NCBI GenBank assembly: GCA_963771305.1 | Contig: CAVYTS010000026.1 | Span: forward strand, 558,001-622,000 | Length of the DNA: 64,000 nt | Origin: CAJCIT01 sp963771305 | GTDB lineage: Bacteria > Acidobacteriota > Terriglobia > Bryobacterales > Bryobacteraceae | Direction of reading: 5' to 3' | Part shown: in pieces, positions 29,460 to 39,477 of the stretch | Position numbering within the stretch: position 1 is the first letter of the stretch | Layout: each line of letters opens with the position of its first letter | Notes under the pieces: model-generated | What the model saw: only the letters and a program-made list of their open reading frames with translations | The model's database searches: none | Told to the model about the DNA's origin: nothing | Position numbers and translations under genes: made by a program

Positions 29460-29733
29460 CTGGCACCTGTGTGATCCAACGACGAAGATAGACCGGGCAA
29501 TTCACTAATGTGATGCCTTGGCTTGCTTGGGCGGAGATATACCGCACTAATATGCGATCGACCAACGTTACTTCGCTCAGGTCGATGTAGATCCGGCAGT
29601 TCGCCTGCCGTGCTTCTCCAATTGACTGCTCCAGCGCTCCCAGCGATTCTTCTCCAAACTTCCCATTCAGCATTAGCGTCACGCTGGATTCGCCAGGGTG
29701 CACTTCGGTTTTGATTGTGGACGGGCTATGCAT
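29443..29733 (-). CDS. Stand-alone STAS domain protein inside the RND operon
   Basis: 96 residues: TLMLNGKFGEESLGALEQSI, RIYIDLSEVTLVDRILVRYI and ASQGITLVNCP match the STAS fold of anti-sigma-factor antagonists. The phosphorylation site, normally Asp-Ser-Ser/Thr-Gly in this loop, is DRIL here, so the usual switch Ser is missing. It lies 8 bases after the mdtC-like gene and overlaps the outer-membrane factor gene by 17 bases, so it is translated with the pump. It may bind a regulator or the pump. No sigma factor, anti-sigma kinase or phosphatase is encoded in the operon. Confidence 0.8.
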   Translation of the reverse strand: MHSPSTIKTEVHPGESSVTLMLNGKFGEESLGALEQSIGEARQANCRIYIDLSEVTLVDRILVRYISAQASQGITLVNCPVYLRRWITQVPDDIQQ

Positions 29734-29740
29734 GCATCCT

Positions 29741-32700
29741 CTATGTCGCCGGTCCCAGGGCGGCCGGCCTGGATGAGATTGATGCTTTGGATCGGCCCCT
29801 CAGCTTGTTCAGCCACAGGCTCAACCGGTCCATGTAAACGTAGATAACCGGGGTCGTATAGAGCGTCAGCAACTGGCTCACGAGCAGTCCGCCGACAATG
29901 GTGATGCCGAGCGGGCGGCGCAACTCCGAGCCGGTTCCCGTGCCGAGCGCCAGCGGCAGGCCGCCCAGCATGGCGGCCATGGTTGTCATAAGAATGGGCC
30001 GGAAGCGCAACAGGCACGCCTCATAAGCCGCATCCTTGGACGATTTATGGTCACGGCGTTCTACCTCCAAGGCAAAATCAATCATCATGATTGCGTTCTT
30101 CTTGACGATGCCGATGAGAAGAATCACTCCAATGACGGCAATCACGCTCAAGTCAAAGTGGAAGAGATTGAGGGCCAGCACCGCGCCCACGCCTGCTGAA
30201 GGCAATGAGGATAGAATCGTGATCGGATGAACAAAACTTTCGTAGAGGATGCCGAGCACAATGTAAACCGCGCCCAGCGCGGCCGCAATTAAGATACGGC
30301 TCATTTTGCAGCGAAGCTTGAAAGGCCTGTGCCGTTCCGGAAAAGCTGCCTTGGATGGTGGTCGGCATGCCCAGCTTGAGCTCAGTGTCACTAATGATGT
30401 CGACCGCGTCGCCCAGCGCGACGCCGGGGGCTAGATTGAACGACACTGTCACGGAGGGGTACTGGCCCTGGTGGTTAACGGTTAACGGTGCGACGGCTGG
30501 TTGGTAATGAGTAACAGCGGCCAGAGGGACTTGGCCGCCGGTCGTGGAATTCATATAGATACTCTTCAAGCCATCCGGAGTCTGCCAGTAGATGGGATCC
30601 ACTTCCATGACCACGTGATACTGATTGAGCGACGTATACATGGTGGCGATCTGCCGTTGTCCAAACGCCGAGTAAAGCGTGCTATCAATGTCCGCCGGAC
30701 TGATGCCAAGCCGTGATGCAGTTTCCCGGTCGATCGCCAGGTTGGCGGCCAGCCCATTGTTTTGCTGGTCGGAGTTCACGTCCGTCAGAGACGGTATCTG
30801 CTTCAGGGCCTTCAGGAGTTGGGGAGCCCAGTAGGTCAACACGCTCAAGTCGCCACTTTGAATCGTGTATTGATATTGAGCGCCGCTTTGCCGGCCTCCG
30901 ACACGAAGATCCTGAACCGACTGTAGATAGAGAGTGGCGCCAGGGACTCGCGCCAACTGCGGACGAAGCCGGTTGATGATCTGGTCTGCGTTTACCTTTC
31001 TCTCGGCCAGGGGTTTGAGTGAGATGAAGACGCGGCCTGTGTTTACCGTGGTTCCGCCGCCGCCGCCCGTGAAAGCCGCCACGGAAGCAACGCCGGGATC
31101 CTTCTTGACGATGTCGCACAGGCGCAGCACTCGCTGCTGCATGGCCTGGAACGAGGAGTCTTGAGCCCCCAGGATGGAGCCATTCATGCGTCCGGTGTCC
31201 TGCTGTGGAAAGAAGCCTTTCGGGATCTTCATGAACAGATAAATGTTGAGGCAAAAAGTGATGATGAAGACTACTAGCATCAACGCAGAGTTGCGGAGTG
31301 TCCAGCCCAGGCTCACTTCGTAGACCTTCAATATGCCGTTGAATAGCTTCTCGCTGGCCAGATACAGCCTGCCGTGTTCCCGGTGATCCTTTAACAAGCG
31401 GGAGCACATCATCGGCGTCGTGGTCAGAGACACCACTAAAGAGACGAGAATCGTCACGGAAAGAACAACTGCAAACTCCCGGAAAAGACGGCCGATAATC
31501 CCACCCATCATCAGAATGGGAATGAAGACGGCAATTAACGAAATGCTGATGGATAGGACGGTGAAGCCAATTTCGGATGCGCCCTTGAGCGATGCCTGCA
31601 TCGCGTTCATGCCCTTCTCGCGATAACGGGTGATGTTTTCGATCACCACAATTGCGTCGTCCACCACGAACCCGGTAGAGATGGTCAGCGCCATCAGAGA
31701 AAGATTGTCGATGGAGTAGCCGAAAAGATACATCGCGCCGAATGTGCCAATCAGGGATACGGGTACCGCGACACTTGGGATCAAGGTCGCTCGGGGGTCA
31801 CGGAGAAAAACGAAGACCACCAAGACAACCAGGCCGATAGAAATCAGCAGCGTCCGCTCGACGTCGTTCACGGAAGCCCGAATAGTCACGGTCTGATCCA
31901 TCAATACCGTCAGATCGATCGTCTGATTGATCGATGCCTTCATTTGGGAAAACTGGGACTTTATTCGATCAACCGTCTCGATGATGTTGACACCCGGCTG
32001 CCGGAAGACGATCAGCAGTGCCGCTCTTTGACCATTGGCCAGCCCAACCGATCGCAAGTCCTCCACCGAATCCTGGACGTTGGCGATGTTGGACAGCGTC
32101 ACCGGCGCTCCATTGCGATATGCCACGATGAGCGGTTGATAATCGATCGCCTGTAGGAGTTGATCGTTGGTGTGAATCTGCCACGATCTGGTGGCTGCGT
32201 TGAAGCTTCCCTTCGGCTGGTTAACGGTCTGGGCGGCAACGGCGGTTCGCACATCGTCAAGCTGGAGACCGAAGCTGTTGAGCTGATTCGGGTTCAAGTC
32301 GATGCGAACCCCTGGCAAGGAGCTGCCGCCGACCGTCACCTGCCCTACACCCTGAATCTGCGAAAGCTTTTGAGCAAGAACAGTCGAGGCCGCGTCGTAG
32401 AGTTTCCCGGGTGGGAGCTTGTTTGAAGTCAAGCCGATGATCATGATGGGCGCGTCGGCTGGATTCACCTTGCGGTAAGTCGGATTCCCAGGCAGATTCG
32501 TCGGCAGGTATCCGCGAGCAGCGTTGATGGCGGCTTGGACGTCCCGAGCAGCGGCGTTAATGTCCCGGCTCAAGTCGAACTGAAGAGTGACGCCCGTCTG
32601 GCCGAGCGTGCTGCTGGAGGTCATTTCAGTAACCCCGGCGATGCGTCCGAATTGCCGCTCGAGCGGGGTCGCCACGGACGATGCCATGATCTCCGGACTG

Positions 32701-32861
32701 GCGCCAGGCAGACCGGCCGACACGGAAATGGTGGGGAAATCGACCTGGGGCAGAGGAGAAACCGGAAGAAGCTTGTAGGCGACCGCGCCCCCCAATGCGA
32801 CCGCGATGGTCAGCAGCGTGGTGGCGACTGGCCTCTGGATAAACGGCGACGACAGGCTCAT
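29741..32861 (-). CDS. mdtC: RND efflux permease, MdtC-like, one frameshift
   Basis: The main frame (32861-30153) covers about 850 residues of an HAE1-type RND pump: SPFIQRPVATTLLTIAVAL, GRIAGVTEMTSSSTLGQT, TLMALTISTGFVVDDAIVVI (the proton-relay Asp pair in TM4) and FFPQQDTGRMNGS. The C-terminus lies in a second frame (about 30310-29741): VYIVLGILYESFVHPITILS, VIAVIGVILLIGIVKKNAIM and LRRPLGITIVGGLLVSQLLT. The shift is near 30300, within the region EPYL. Joined, the protein has about 1,035 residues, the normal length. It overlaps the mdtB-like gene by 4 bases. It should form a heterotrimer with that protein, as in E. coli MdtBC. Confidence 0.9.
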
Positions 32862-35800
32862 GCAGGCTCCGGTTGTGGACCGTGTTCGGTCGTGTCAGGC
32901 GGCGCATTCGTCTTCTGCTTGCGCCCGCCCACTCGCTGCGCAATGCTGTCGAAGAACAGGTAGATCACTGGTGTCGTGTAAAGCGTGAGCAACTGGCTGA
33001 GAATCAACCCGCCGATGATGGTGATGCCCAACGGCCGCCTCAACTCCGAACCTACGCCGCTGCCGAATGCCAGCGGAACCGCCCCCAGAAGCGCCGCCAT
33101 AGTCGTCATCATGATCGGGCGAAAGCGCAGCAGGCAGGCCTGGTAGATGGCGTCGTACGAGTTCTTTCCGCCATTGCGCTCTGCGTCCAACGCGAAGTCG
33201 ATCATCATGATCGCGTTCTTCTTGACGATTCCAATTAGGAGAACAATGCCGATAATCGCCACCACCGTCATCTCCTGGCGAAACAACAGCAGTGCGAGGA
33301 TAGCGCCCACGCCGGCCGATGGCAGCGTCGACAGAATCGTGATGGGATGGATGTAGCTCTCATACAGCACTCCCAGAACGATGTAAACGGTGACCAGCGC
33401 CGCAAGAATCAATAGCGGCTCATTCGTCAAAGAAGCTTGGAATGACGCAGCCGTCCCCTGGAAAGCAGCTTGCATCGCCGCCGGCAGGTGCATGTCCTTC
33501 TCCGCTTTGTTGATGGCGTCCACGGCCTCTCCCAGCGACGCTTTTGGTTTCAGGTTGAAAGAAATCGTGGTCGCGGGGAACTGTCCCTGGTGCGTAATCA
33601 AAACAGGTGCGGCGGAAGGTTCATATCGGGTGAACGTGCTGATCGGCACAACTCCGCCGCCGGCCGATTTGATGTAAATGTTCTGCAATTGGGTCGGATC
33701 CGACTGGAATTCCGGCTTCACCTCCATCACAACGTGATACTGATTCAACTGCGTGAACAGGGTGGATACCTGTCGCTGGCCGTACGAATCGTACAGCGCG
33801 GCATCGATGATTTGCGGAGTAATTCCGAGCCGAGCCGCTGTCTGTCGATCGATCCGTATTGCGGCGGACAGCCCGTTTGCTCCCAAATCGCTAGCCACGT
33901 CGGCCAGCTCACGCAGGGTCTTCAGTTTGTCCACGAATCGGGATGCGTAGCGCGACAGTTCCGTCGCATCCGGATCCTCGAGCGTGTATTGAAACTGCGT
34001 TTTGCTGACGCGGTCTTCGACGCTGAGATCCTGAACGGGCTGCATGTAGAGTGTGATGCCGTCGATCTTCGCCAGCTCAGGCTGTAGTTCCCTGATCACA
34101 TCCGTTGCCGACTTGCCGCGATCCTCCAGCGGTTTCAGGTTGATCTGAATGCGCCCGCTGCTCATGGTGTTGTTGGTTCCATCGACTCCGATGAAGCTCG
34201 ATAGGCTCTCGACGCACGGGTTCTTTAGAATCGCCGCCGCTAACTCCTGCTGCCGTTTGGACATTTCTGGAAAAGAAATGTCCTGATTCGCTTCGGAGAT
34301 GCCTTGAATGACGCCCGTGTCTTGAATCGGGAAGAAGCCTTTGGGGATGATCACGTAGAGGTATATGGTGAACACGAGAGTCGCGGCAGCCACCAGCAGC
34401 GTGATGTTCCTGTGCTTCAATACATGCGTGAGCGTTCTTCCATAAAAGGCGATGGTGTTCTCGAAGACCTTCTCGGATGCGCGATAGAACCGTCCCTGTT
34501 GAGCCTCTGGTTTGTGACGTAGCATCTTGGCGGACAGCATCGGCGTAAGAGTTAGAGACACCACGGCCGACACCAGGATGGTGACCGCCAGCGTGACGGC
34601 AAATTCCCGAAAGAGCCGCCCCACGATATCGCCCATGAAGAGCAGCGGGATCAGCACCGCGATCAGCGAAATCGTTAACGACACGATTGTGAAGCCAATT
34701 TCGCCGGCGCCCTGAAGGGCCGCTTCAAGCGGCTGCATGCCCTGTTCCACGTAACGGGCAATATTCTCAATCATCACGATGGCGTCGTCCACGACAAAGC
34801 CGGTGGAAATGGTCAGCGCCATCAAGGTCAAGTTATTCAGGCTATAGCCCAACAGATACATGGCGCCAAAGGTGCCCACGATTGACAAAGGGACGGCTAC
34901 GCTCGGAATGATCGTGGCGGAAAGGGTCCGCAAAAAGAGAAAGATCACCATGATGACCAGCGCAATGGTCACCATCAACTCGAACTGGACATCGGAAACG
35001 GATGCCCGCACCGTGGTCGTCCTATCAGTGAGAACTGCGATCTTAATGGACGACGGCAGAGTGTTCCTGAGCTTCGGCAGCAGCGTCTTGATACTGTCCA
35101 CTACTTGGATAATGTTGGCGCCCGGTTGCCGCTGGATATTGACGATCACGGCCGGCGTCCGGTTCATCCAGGCGGCGAGTTTCACGTTCTCAGTGCCGTC
35201 GGTCACTTGCGCTACGTTCTTCAAAAGAACAGGCGCTCCGTTCTTGTAGCTGACGATGATCTCCCTGTAGTCTGTGCTGGTCAGGATTTGATCGTTGGCA
35301 CCAATCTGGAAAGATTGATGTTTGCCATCGAAACTGCCTTTGGCCTGATTGACGCTGGTGGAAATGAGCGCCGCGCGAACATCGTCGAGATTCAATCCAT
35401 ATGAGGCCAGCTGGGTTGGATTCGCCTGAATGCGAACCGCCGGCTTTTGTCCGCCGCTAATGCTGACCAGTCCCACGCCCGGCAGTTGTGAAATCTTCTG
35501 GGCCATTCGCGTGTCGGCGAGATCTTCCACCTGCGACAGCGGAAGCGACGGAGACGTGAGAGCCAGCGTCAGTATCGGCGTGTCGGCCGGATTGGTCTTG
35601 CTGTAAATCGGTGGTGTTGGGAGATCTGACGGGAGATAGGTCTGCGCAGCATTGATGGCCGCTTGCACCTCCTGCTCGGCCACGTCGATATTCAGGCTGA
35701 GCAGAAACTGGAGAGTGATCACCGAGGCGCCATCGGAGCTGATGGATGTCATCTGATTCAGCCCGGGGACCTGTCCCATCTGTCTTTCAAGTGGCGCGGT

Positions 35801-35989
35801 TACCGCTGAGGCCATCACGTCAGGGCTGGCGCCGGGGTAGAACGTTAAAACCTGGATGATCGGGTAATCGACTTCAGGCAGCGCCGAGACCGGCAATTGC
35901 TTATAGGCCACCGCGCCCACCAGAAGGATCGCCACCATGAACAGGGTGGTCGCGACCGGGCGCAGAATAAAGGGGCGTGAAGGGCTCAC
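32858..35989 (-). CDS. mdtB: RND efflux permease, MdtB-like
   Basis: 1,043 residues, intact. SRPFILRPVATTLFMVAILL opens TM1; the porter loop has QVPGLNQMTSISSDGASVIT. TM4 carries LTISTGFVVDDAIVMIENIA with the paired Asp of the proton pathway. The C-terminal half has YIVLGVLYESYIHPITILST, GIVLLIGIVKKNAIMMIDFA and LRRPLGITIIGGLILSQLLT. It exports hydrophobic or amphipathic drugs, bile-like compounds or metabolites with MdtC. Four-base overlaps on both sides (with mdtA at 35986-35989, with mdtC at 32858-32861) show tight translational coupling. Confidence 0.95.
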   Translation of the reverse strand: MSPSRPFILRPVATTLFMVAILLVGAVAYKQLPVSALPEVDYPIIQVLTFYPGASPDVMASAVTAPLERQMGQVPGLNQMTSISSDGASVITLQFLLSLNIDVAEQEVQAAINAAQTYLPSDLPTPPIYSKTNPADTPILTLALTSPSLPLSQVEDLADTRMAQKISQLPGVGLVSISGGQKPAVRIQANPTQLASYGLNLDDVRAALISTSVNQAKGSFDGKHQSFQIGANDQILTSTDYREIIVSYKNGAPVLLKNVAQVTDGTENVKLAAWMNRTPAVIVNIQRQPGANIIQVVDSIKTLLPKLRNTLPSSIKIAVLTDRTTTVRASVSDVQFELMVTIALVIMVIFLFLRTLSATIIPSVAVPLSIVGTFGAMYLLGYSLNNLTLMALTISTGFVVDDAIVMIENIARYVEQGMQPLEAALQGAGEIGFTIVSLTISLIAVLIPLLFMGDIVGRLFREFAVTLAVTILVSAVVSLTLTPMLSAKMLRHKPEAQQGRFYRASEKVFENTIAFYGRTLTHVLKHRNITLLVAAATLVFTIYLYVIIPKGFFPIQDTGVIQGISEANQDISFPEMSKRQQELAAAILKNPCVESLSSFIGVDGTNNTMSSGRIQINLKPLEDRGKSATDVIRELQPELAKIDGITLYMQPVQDLSVEDRVSKTQFQYTLEDPDATELSRYASRFVDKLKTLRELADVASDLGANGLSAAIRIDRQTAARLGITPQIIDAALYDSYGQRQVSTLFTQLNQYHVVMEVKPEFQSDPTQLQNIYIKSAGGGVVPISTFTRYEPSAAPVLITHQGQFPATTISFNLKPKASLGEAVDAINKAEKDMHLPAAMQAAFQGTAASFQASLTNEPLLILAALVTVYIVLGVLYESYIHPITILSTLPSAGVGAILALLLFRQEMTVVAIIGIVLLIGIVKKNAIMMIDFALDAERNGGKNSYDAIYQACLLRFRPIMMTTMAALLGAVPLAFGSGVGSELRRPLGITIIGGLILSQLLTLYTTPVIYLFFDSIAQRVGGRKQKTNAPPDTTEHGPQPEPA

Positions 35990-37266
35990 TGCTTGGGTCC
36001 GCCTTTTCCGGCAGATCCTGTGTCCGGAGCCGTTCCGGAATCGCTGTCGTCACCCGTTGAGGGCCCACCTGCACCGGGTTTGCGGATGCTCACCTTGATG
36101 CCGTCTTGCAGCTTGTCAAAGCCATCCGTGACTACTGTGACGCCCGGATTAATACCGGTGACCGCCGCTTGATTTGCGTCTGTCGTGGCCACGGTCACCT
36201 TCTGGCTGGCCACCGTTTGATCGGGCTTCAACACATACACATAGGCCATCTGCGCATTCCGCTGGATGGCGGCCGTAGGAATCAGAGTGGTGCCGTGAAG
36301 AGTTCGCACCAGCAATTTCGCGTTCACGAATTGATTCGGAAACAGCTTGTTGTCACGGTTTGCGAAGTTCGCTTTCAGCTTGACGGTGCCTGTGGTGTTG
36401 TCGATCTGGTTGTCGAGGGTCAGAAGCGATCCGTGGGCGATTTGTTTCTGTTGATCGCGGTCCAAGGCGTCCACGCTGAGCGTGTTCCCCGCACGCATTT
36501 GCGTGACGACTTCAGAGATGTAGTCTTCGGCAATGCTAAACACCACTGTGATGGGCTGCAGTTGGGTGATGACCAGCAGGCCATTGGTATCGGCGGCGTG
36601 GACAATGTTGCCGGGATCCACCAGCCGCAGGCCAACCCGTCCATCGATGGGCGAGGCAATCTTTGTGTAGTCCAGATTGACTTTGGCGCTGTCAACGAGT
36701 CCTTGGTCTAGTTTGACGGTTCCCTCGTTTTGGAGGACCGTTGCGCCTTGTGTTGCCAGCTGCTGCTCGGGAATCGCGCGCTCCGCGTAAATGCCCTTGT
36801 ATCGCTCAAGGTCGATCTGCGAATTCTTCAATTGCGCCTGATCACGAGCCAGTTGCCCATCGGCTTGGAGCAGCGTAGCCTGGTACGGCCGTGGATCAAT
36901 CTCGGCGAGCAGGTCGCCTTTTTTGACGAGCTGCCCTTCGCGGTAATGGATCGACATCAACTGGCCATCGACCCGGCTCTTCACGGTGACCGTGTAAACT
37001 GGCGTTACCGCCCCTAGCGCGGTGATGTACTCGCCGAGGTCGCCTTTCTTCGCTTGAGTGACTGATACGGGAACGGGCCTGGCTGCTGCGCCACCGCCTT
37101 TGCCTCCAGTGCCTTTCTGCGTAGTCTTGCCTTGCGAAAGCAGGTAACCGGCAAACAGCAGCAACCCCGCCCCAATCAAACCGGCAACCCACCAACGGCC
37201 TTTACGTCTGGTTACATTTGTCTCGGAGGAGGAATGCGCTGGGAGCTCGGTGGAGTCTGGCGTCAC
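35986..37266 (-). CDS. mdtA: RND periplasmic adaptor, MdtA-like
   Basis: 426 residues. One N-terminal membrane anchor (WWVAGLIGAGLLLFAGYLL), a Gly/Lys-rich linker, then the membrane-fusion pattern PVSVTQAKKGDLGEYITALG, VTVKSRVDGQLMSIHYREGQ, GDLLAEIDPRPYQATLLQAD and ASPIDGRVGLRLVDPGN; beta-barrel LFPNQFVNAKLLVRTL. A low-complexity tail rich in Gly, Ser and Asp ends it. It bridges the inner-membrane pump and the outer-membrane channel. It is the first gene of the five-gene operon, and its promoter must lie in the 121 bases before 37387. Confidence 0.95.
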   Translation of the reverse strand: MTPDSTELPAHSSSETNVTRRKGRWWVAGLIGAGLLLFAGYLLSQGKTTQKGTGGKGGGAAARPVPVSVTQAKKGDLGEYITALGAVTPVYTVTVKSRVDGQLMSIHYREGQLVKKGDLLAEIDPRPYQATLLQADGQLARDQAQLKNSQIDLERYKGIYAERAIPEQQLATQGATVLQNEGTVKLDQGLVDSAKVNLDYTKIASPIDGRVGLRLVDPGNIVHAADTNGLLVITQLQPITVVFSIAEDYISEVVTQMRAGNTLSVDALDRDQQKQIAHGSLLTLDNQIDNTTGTVKLKANFANRDNKLFPNQFVNAKLLVRTLHGTTLIPTAAIQRNAQMAYVYVLKPDQTVASQKVTVATTDANQAAVTGINPGVTVVTDGFDKLQDGIKVSIRKPGAGGPSTGDDSDSGTAPDTGSAGKGGPKQ

Positions 37267-37387
37267 ATTCTGAATATCGCGACTTCCGCGGATGTCCGCA
37301 TCTGCCTATAGGCCAATCGTTTCCTATGCTGATTGGCATATATGCCAGTAACAAACCTCCAGGCGAAGAGCGTCAATGAAATGAACG
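37267..37387. promoter_or_regulatory. Divergent promoter region of the RND operon and the NarL-type regulator, with perfect palindromes
   Basis: Within 121 bases are four perfect inverted repeats: TCCGCGGA (37285-37292), GCGGA-TG-TCCGC (37288-37299), CCTATAGG (37305-37312) and TGGCATATATGCCA (37334-37347). The last, 14 bases, is the most operator-like and sits midway between the two start codons. The neighbouring regulator is the obvious candidate to bind here, but this is inference. Confidence 0.6.
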
Positions 37388-38071
37388 ATGACGGAAGATG
37401 TCCAAGTACGACCGATACGGGTCTTGTGTATTGATGACCATCCATTAATCTGCGATGGGTTGACGGCGCTCATTATGAGGCAGCCCGACATGACGATGGT
37501 TGGGGATGCCCAGACCGGTCGCGATGGAGTTCTTTTATACCAATCGTTGCGGCCAGATGTTGTCCTCATGGATTTGCGTCTTCCCGATATGTCGGGCTTC
37601 GAGGCGACACAGGCCATAAGAGACGACTTTCCGGACGCCAAGATCATCGTTCTGACTTCTTACGACGGTGACCAGGATGTGTATCGTGCGCTGGAAACCG
37701 GCGTCCGTGGCTATCTCTTTAAGGAGATCGTTCATACGGATCTAGTCCGCGCGATTCGGGCTGTTCACGCAGGGAAGCGCTACATCCCCGCGCAGGTTTC
37801 TGAGCAGTTGGTCGAATACTTCCCGGAAATTGCTTTAACTAGCCGGGAAGCAGAAGTCCTGGTCCATGTCGCCAACGGTTTTGGCAATAAGGAAATCGGC
37901 CACCACCTTGGCACAGCCTCCGGCACGATCAAAGCCCATGTTCAAAACATTCTCGGCAAGCTGGGAGCGCGTGACCGGACGCAGGCGGTCACCATCGCCC
38001 TGAGCCGTGGAATCCTCCACCTTCGGCATCGGAGTTCCTTCCCCGAAAAGACATATCCCATTCAGCAATGA
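37388..38071 (+). CDS. NarL/FixJ-family response regulator
   Basis: 227 residues. Receiver: RVLCIDDHPLICDGLTALIM with the acidic pair, phospho-acceptor Asp in VVLMDLRLPDMSGFEA, Thr in IIVLTSYDGDQDV and Lys in GYLFKEIVHTDLVRAI. LuxR-type HTH: LTSREAEVLVHVANGFGNKE, IGHHLGTASGTIKAHVQNI and LGKLGARDRTQAV. The C-terminus has a short basic extension. It is divergent from the MdtABC operon and likely controls it; no cognate kinase gene is adjacent, so it is an orphan regulator here. The ribosome site upstream is weak. Confidence 0.93.
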   Translation: MTEDVQVRPIRVLCIDDHPLICDGLTALIMRQPDMTMVGDAQTGRDGVLLYQSLRPDVVLMDLRLPDMSGFEATQAIRDDFPDAKIIVLTSYDGDQDVYRALETGVRGYLFKEIVHTDLVRAIRAVHAGKRYIPAQVSEQLVEYFPEIALTSREAEVLVHVANGFGNKEIGHHLGTASGTIKAHVQNILGKLGARDRTQAVTIALSRGILHLRHRSSFPEKTYPIQQ

Positions 38072-38240
38072 GCCTTAGGACGTCAGCCGACACAGCCAGC
38101 GTTTACCATTCTTAACAGCCCATCGGGCTCCTTGCGGAACTCTAGTTGGCCAAGACCAATTTGGCGGGCACGCTAGAATTTAATTTGGACGAACGTGTCG
38201 AACCAAGCTTGGTGGAAGGCTAACGGGTGGGATCATCCGT

Positions 38241-39422
38241 ATGTCCCTGGCCCCTATCGATACCCCCTCGCTCGCAAGAGCGCAATTAGCCACCCTGCCA
38301 CTCCGAGAACAGCGTTTCATCTTCCTCGACTCCCTTCGCGGGCTGGCTGCCTTATGGGTTCTGTTTTTCCATTATTTTGAAGCCGGGCACGCGAAAGACC
38401 TCGAACGCGCCCTCCCCGTCTGGCTAGCGACTTTCTTTCGTTCCGGACACTTCGGCGTGCCGATTTTCTTTGTGCTGAGTGGATTTGTGATAGCTCACTC
38501 AGTGGGGAACCAGCGTGTCGATTCCCGGTTCATAGGGCGATTCATGTTCCGGCGATCCATCCGGCTGGATCCCATGTATTGGTTCTCGATTGCCGCTGTC
38601 ATCGGAGTTGGCTTTTTGAACCCGCTGTCTCACCCGCCGCTGCCTTCTCTGTCCCGCTTGGCGGCGCATCTGTTTTATGCGCAGGGCCTTCTCGGCTTCA
38701 AGCAAATCAATAACGTGTGCTGGACACTATGCCTCGAAGTCCAGTTTTATCTGGTTTTCTGCGTGATGCTTCTGGTTATCCAACGCTTTCGGCGCTCAGC
38801 CCAGGATCATCGTACCCTGGTCGCGACGGCAGTGCTTTGCGGCGGCATCGCCGTCCTTTGGCCCTTGGGGCTGGCACACTTTTCTGTGTGGCCTGGCCTC
38901 TTTCTGCCCCAGTGGTATAGTTTCCTGGCAGGAGTCTTTGCTTACTGGACACTTCAGAAACGTTTGCCTGGTTATTGGCTCTACTTGTTCGCGGGTTTGC
39001 TGCTCGTGTCGCCCACCGCGTATCGCCACTTCCCGGGACTGGCGGCGATCATCGGCCTGCTGATCCTCTTCGCCGGCCGCCGCGGAAAGCTAGGCGGATG
39101 GCTCACCTGGCGTCCGTTGCAGGTTCTTGGTGCCATCTCCTATAGCCTGTACCTGTTGCACAATCCAGTCACGGGGATGCTCGGAGGGCTGGCTTATACG
39201 ACTCCGCGCAAGGCAGCCTGGGAATTGTTCTGGCTGATTGCGATCGCCGCACTGGTATGCTTCGTCGCCTATCTCGCCTGGCGTTTCATCGAGCGTCCTA
39301 GCATTCTGCTGAGCAAGCGCTTCAAGCTTCAAAGTTCGCACGAGGCGAGCCCGCGCGAGGCAGTCCATCGCGGCCCCGCAGAGCCGCTCTTGCAGGCGGC
39401 TCCCGAGCCTGCCGTTTTGTAG
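38241..39422 (+). CDS. Acyltransferase family 3 membrane protein (OafA-like)
   Basis: 393 residues. It opens with the family signature FIFLDSLRGLAALWVLFFHY containing the Arg and the catalytic His, then RSGHFGVPIFFVLSGFVIAH. About ten membrane segments follow, with NNVCWTLCLEVQFYLVFCV and the C-terminal LGAISYSLYLLHNPV. It transfers acetyl or another acyl group to sugars, lipids or peptidoglycan from the cytosolic face. It stands alone ahead of the sugar-acid cluster without evident link to it. Confidence 0.9.
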   Translation: MSLAPIDTPSLARAQLATLPLREQRFIFLDSLRGLAALWVLFFHYFEAGHAKDLERALPVWLATFFRSGHFGVPIFFVLSGFVIAHSVGNQRVDSRFIGRFMFRRSIRLDPMYWFSIAAVIGVGFLNPLSHPPLPSLSRLAAHLFYAQGLLGFKQINNVCWTLCLEVQFYLVFCVMLLVIQRFRRSAQDHRTLVATAVLCGGIAVLWPLGLAHFSVWPGLFLPQWYSFLAGVFAYWTLQKRLPGYWLYLFAGLLLVSPTAYRHFPGLAAIIGLLILFAGRRGKLGGWLTWRPLQVLGAISYSLYLLHNPVTGMLGGLAYTTPRKAAWELFWLIAIAALVCFVAYLAWRFIERPSILLSKRFKLQSSHEASPREAVHRGPAEPLLQAAPEPAVL

Positions 39423-39477
39423 CCCGCGTTTTGACCCGCACTCTGGCGCGAACCGTGTACGATTCCTGATAGCAAGC

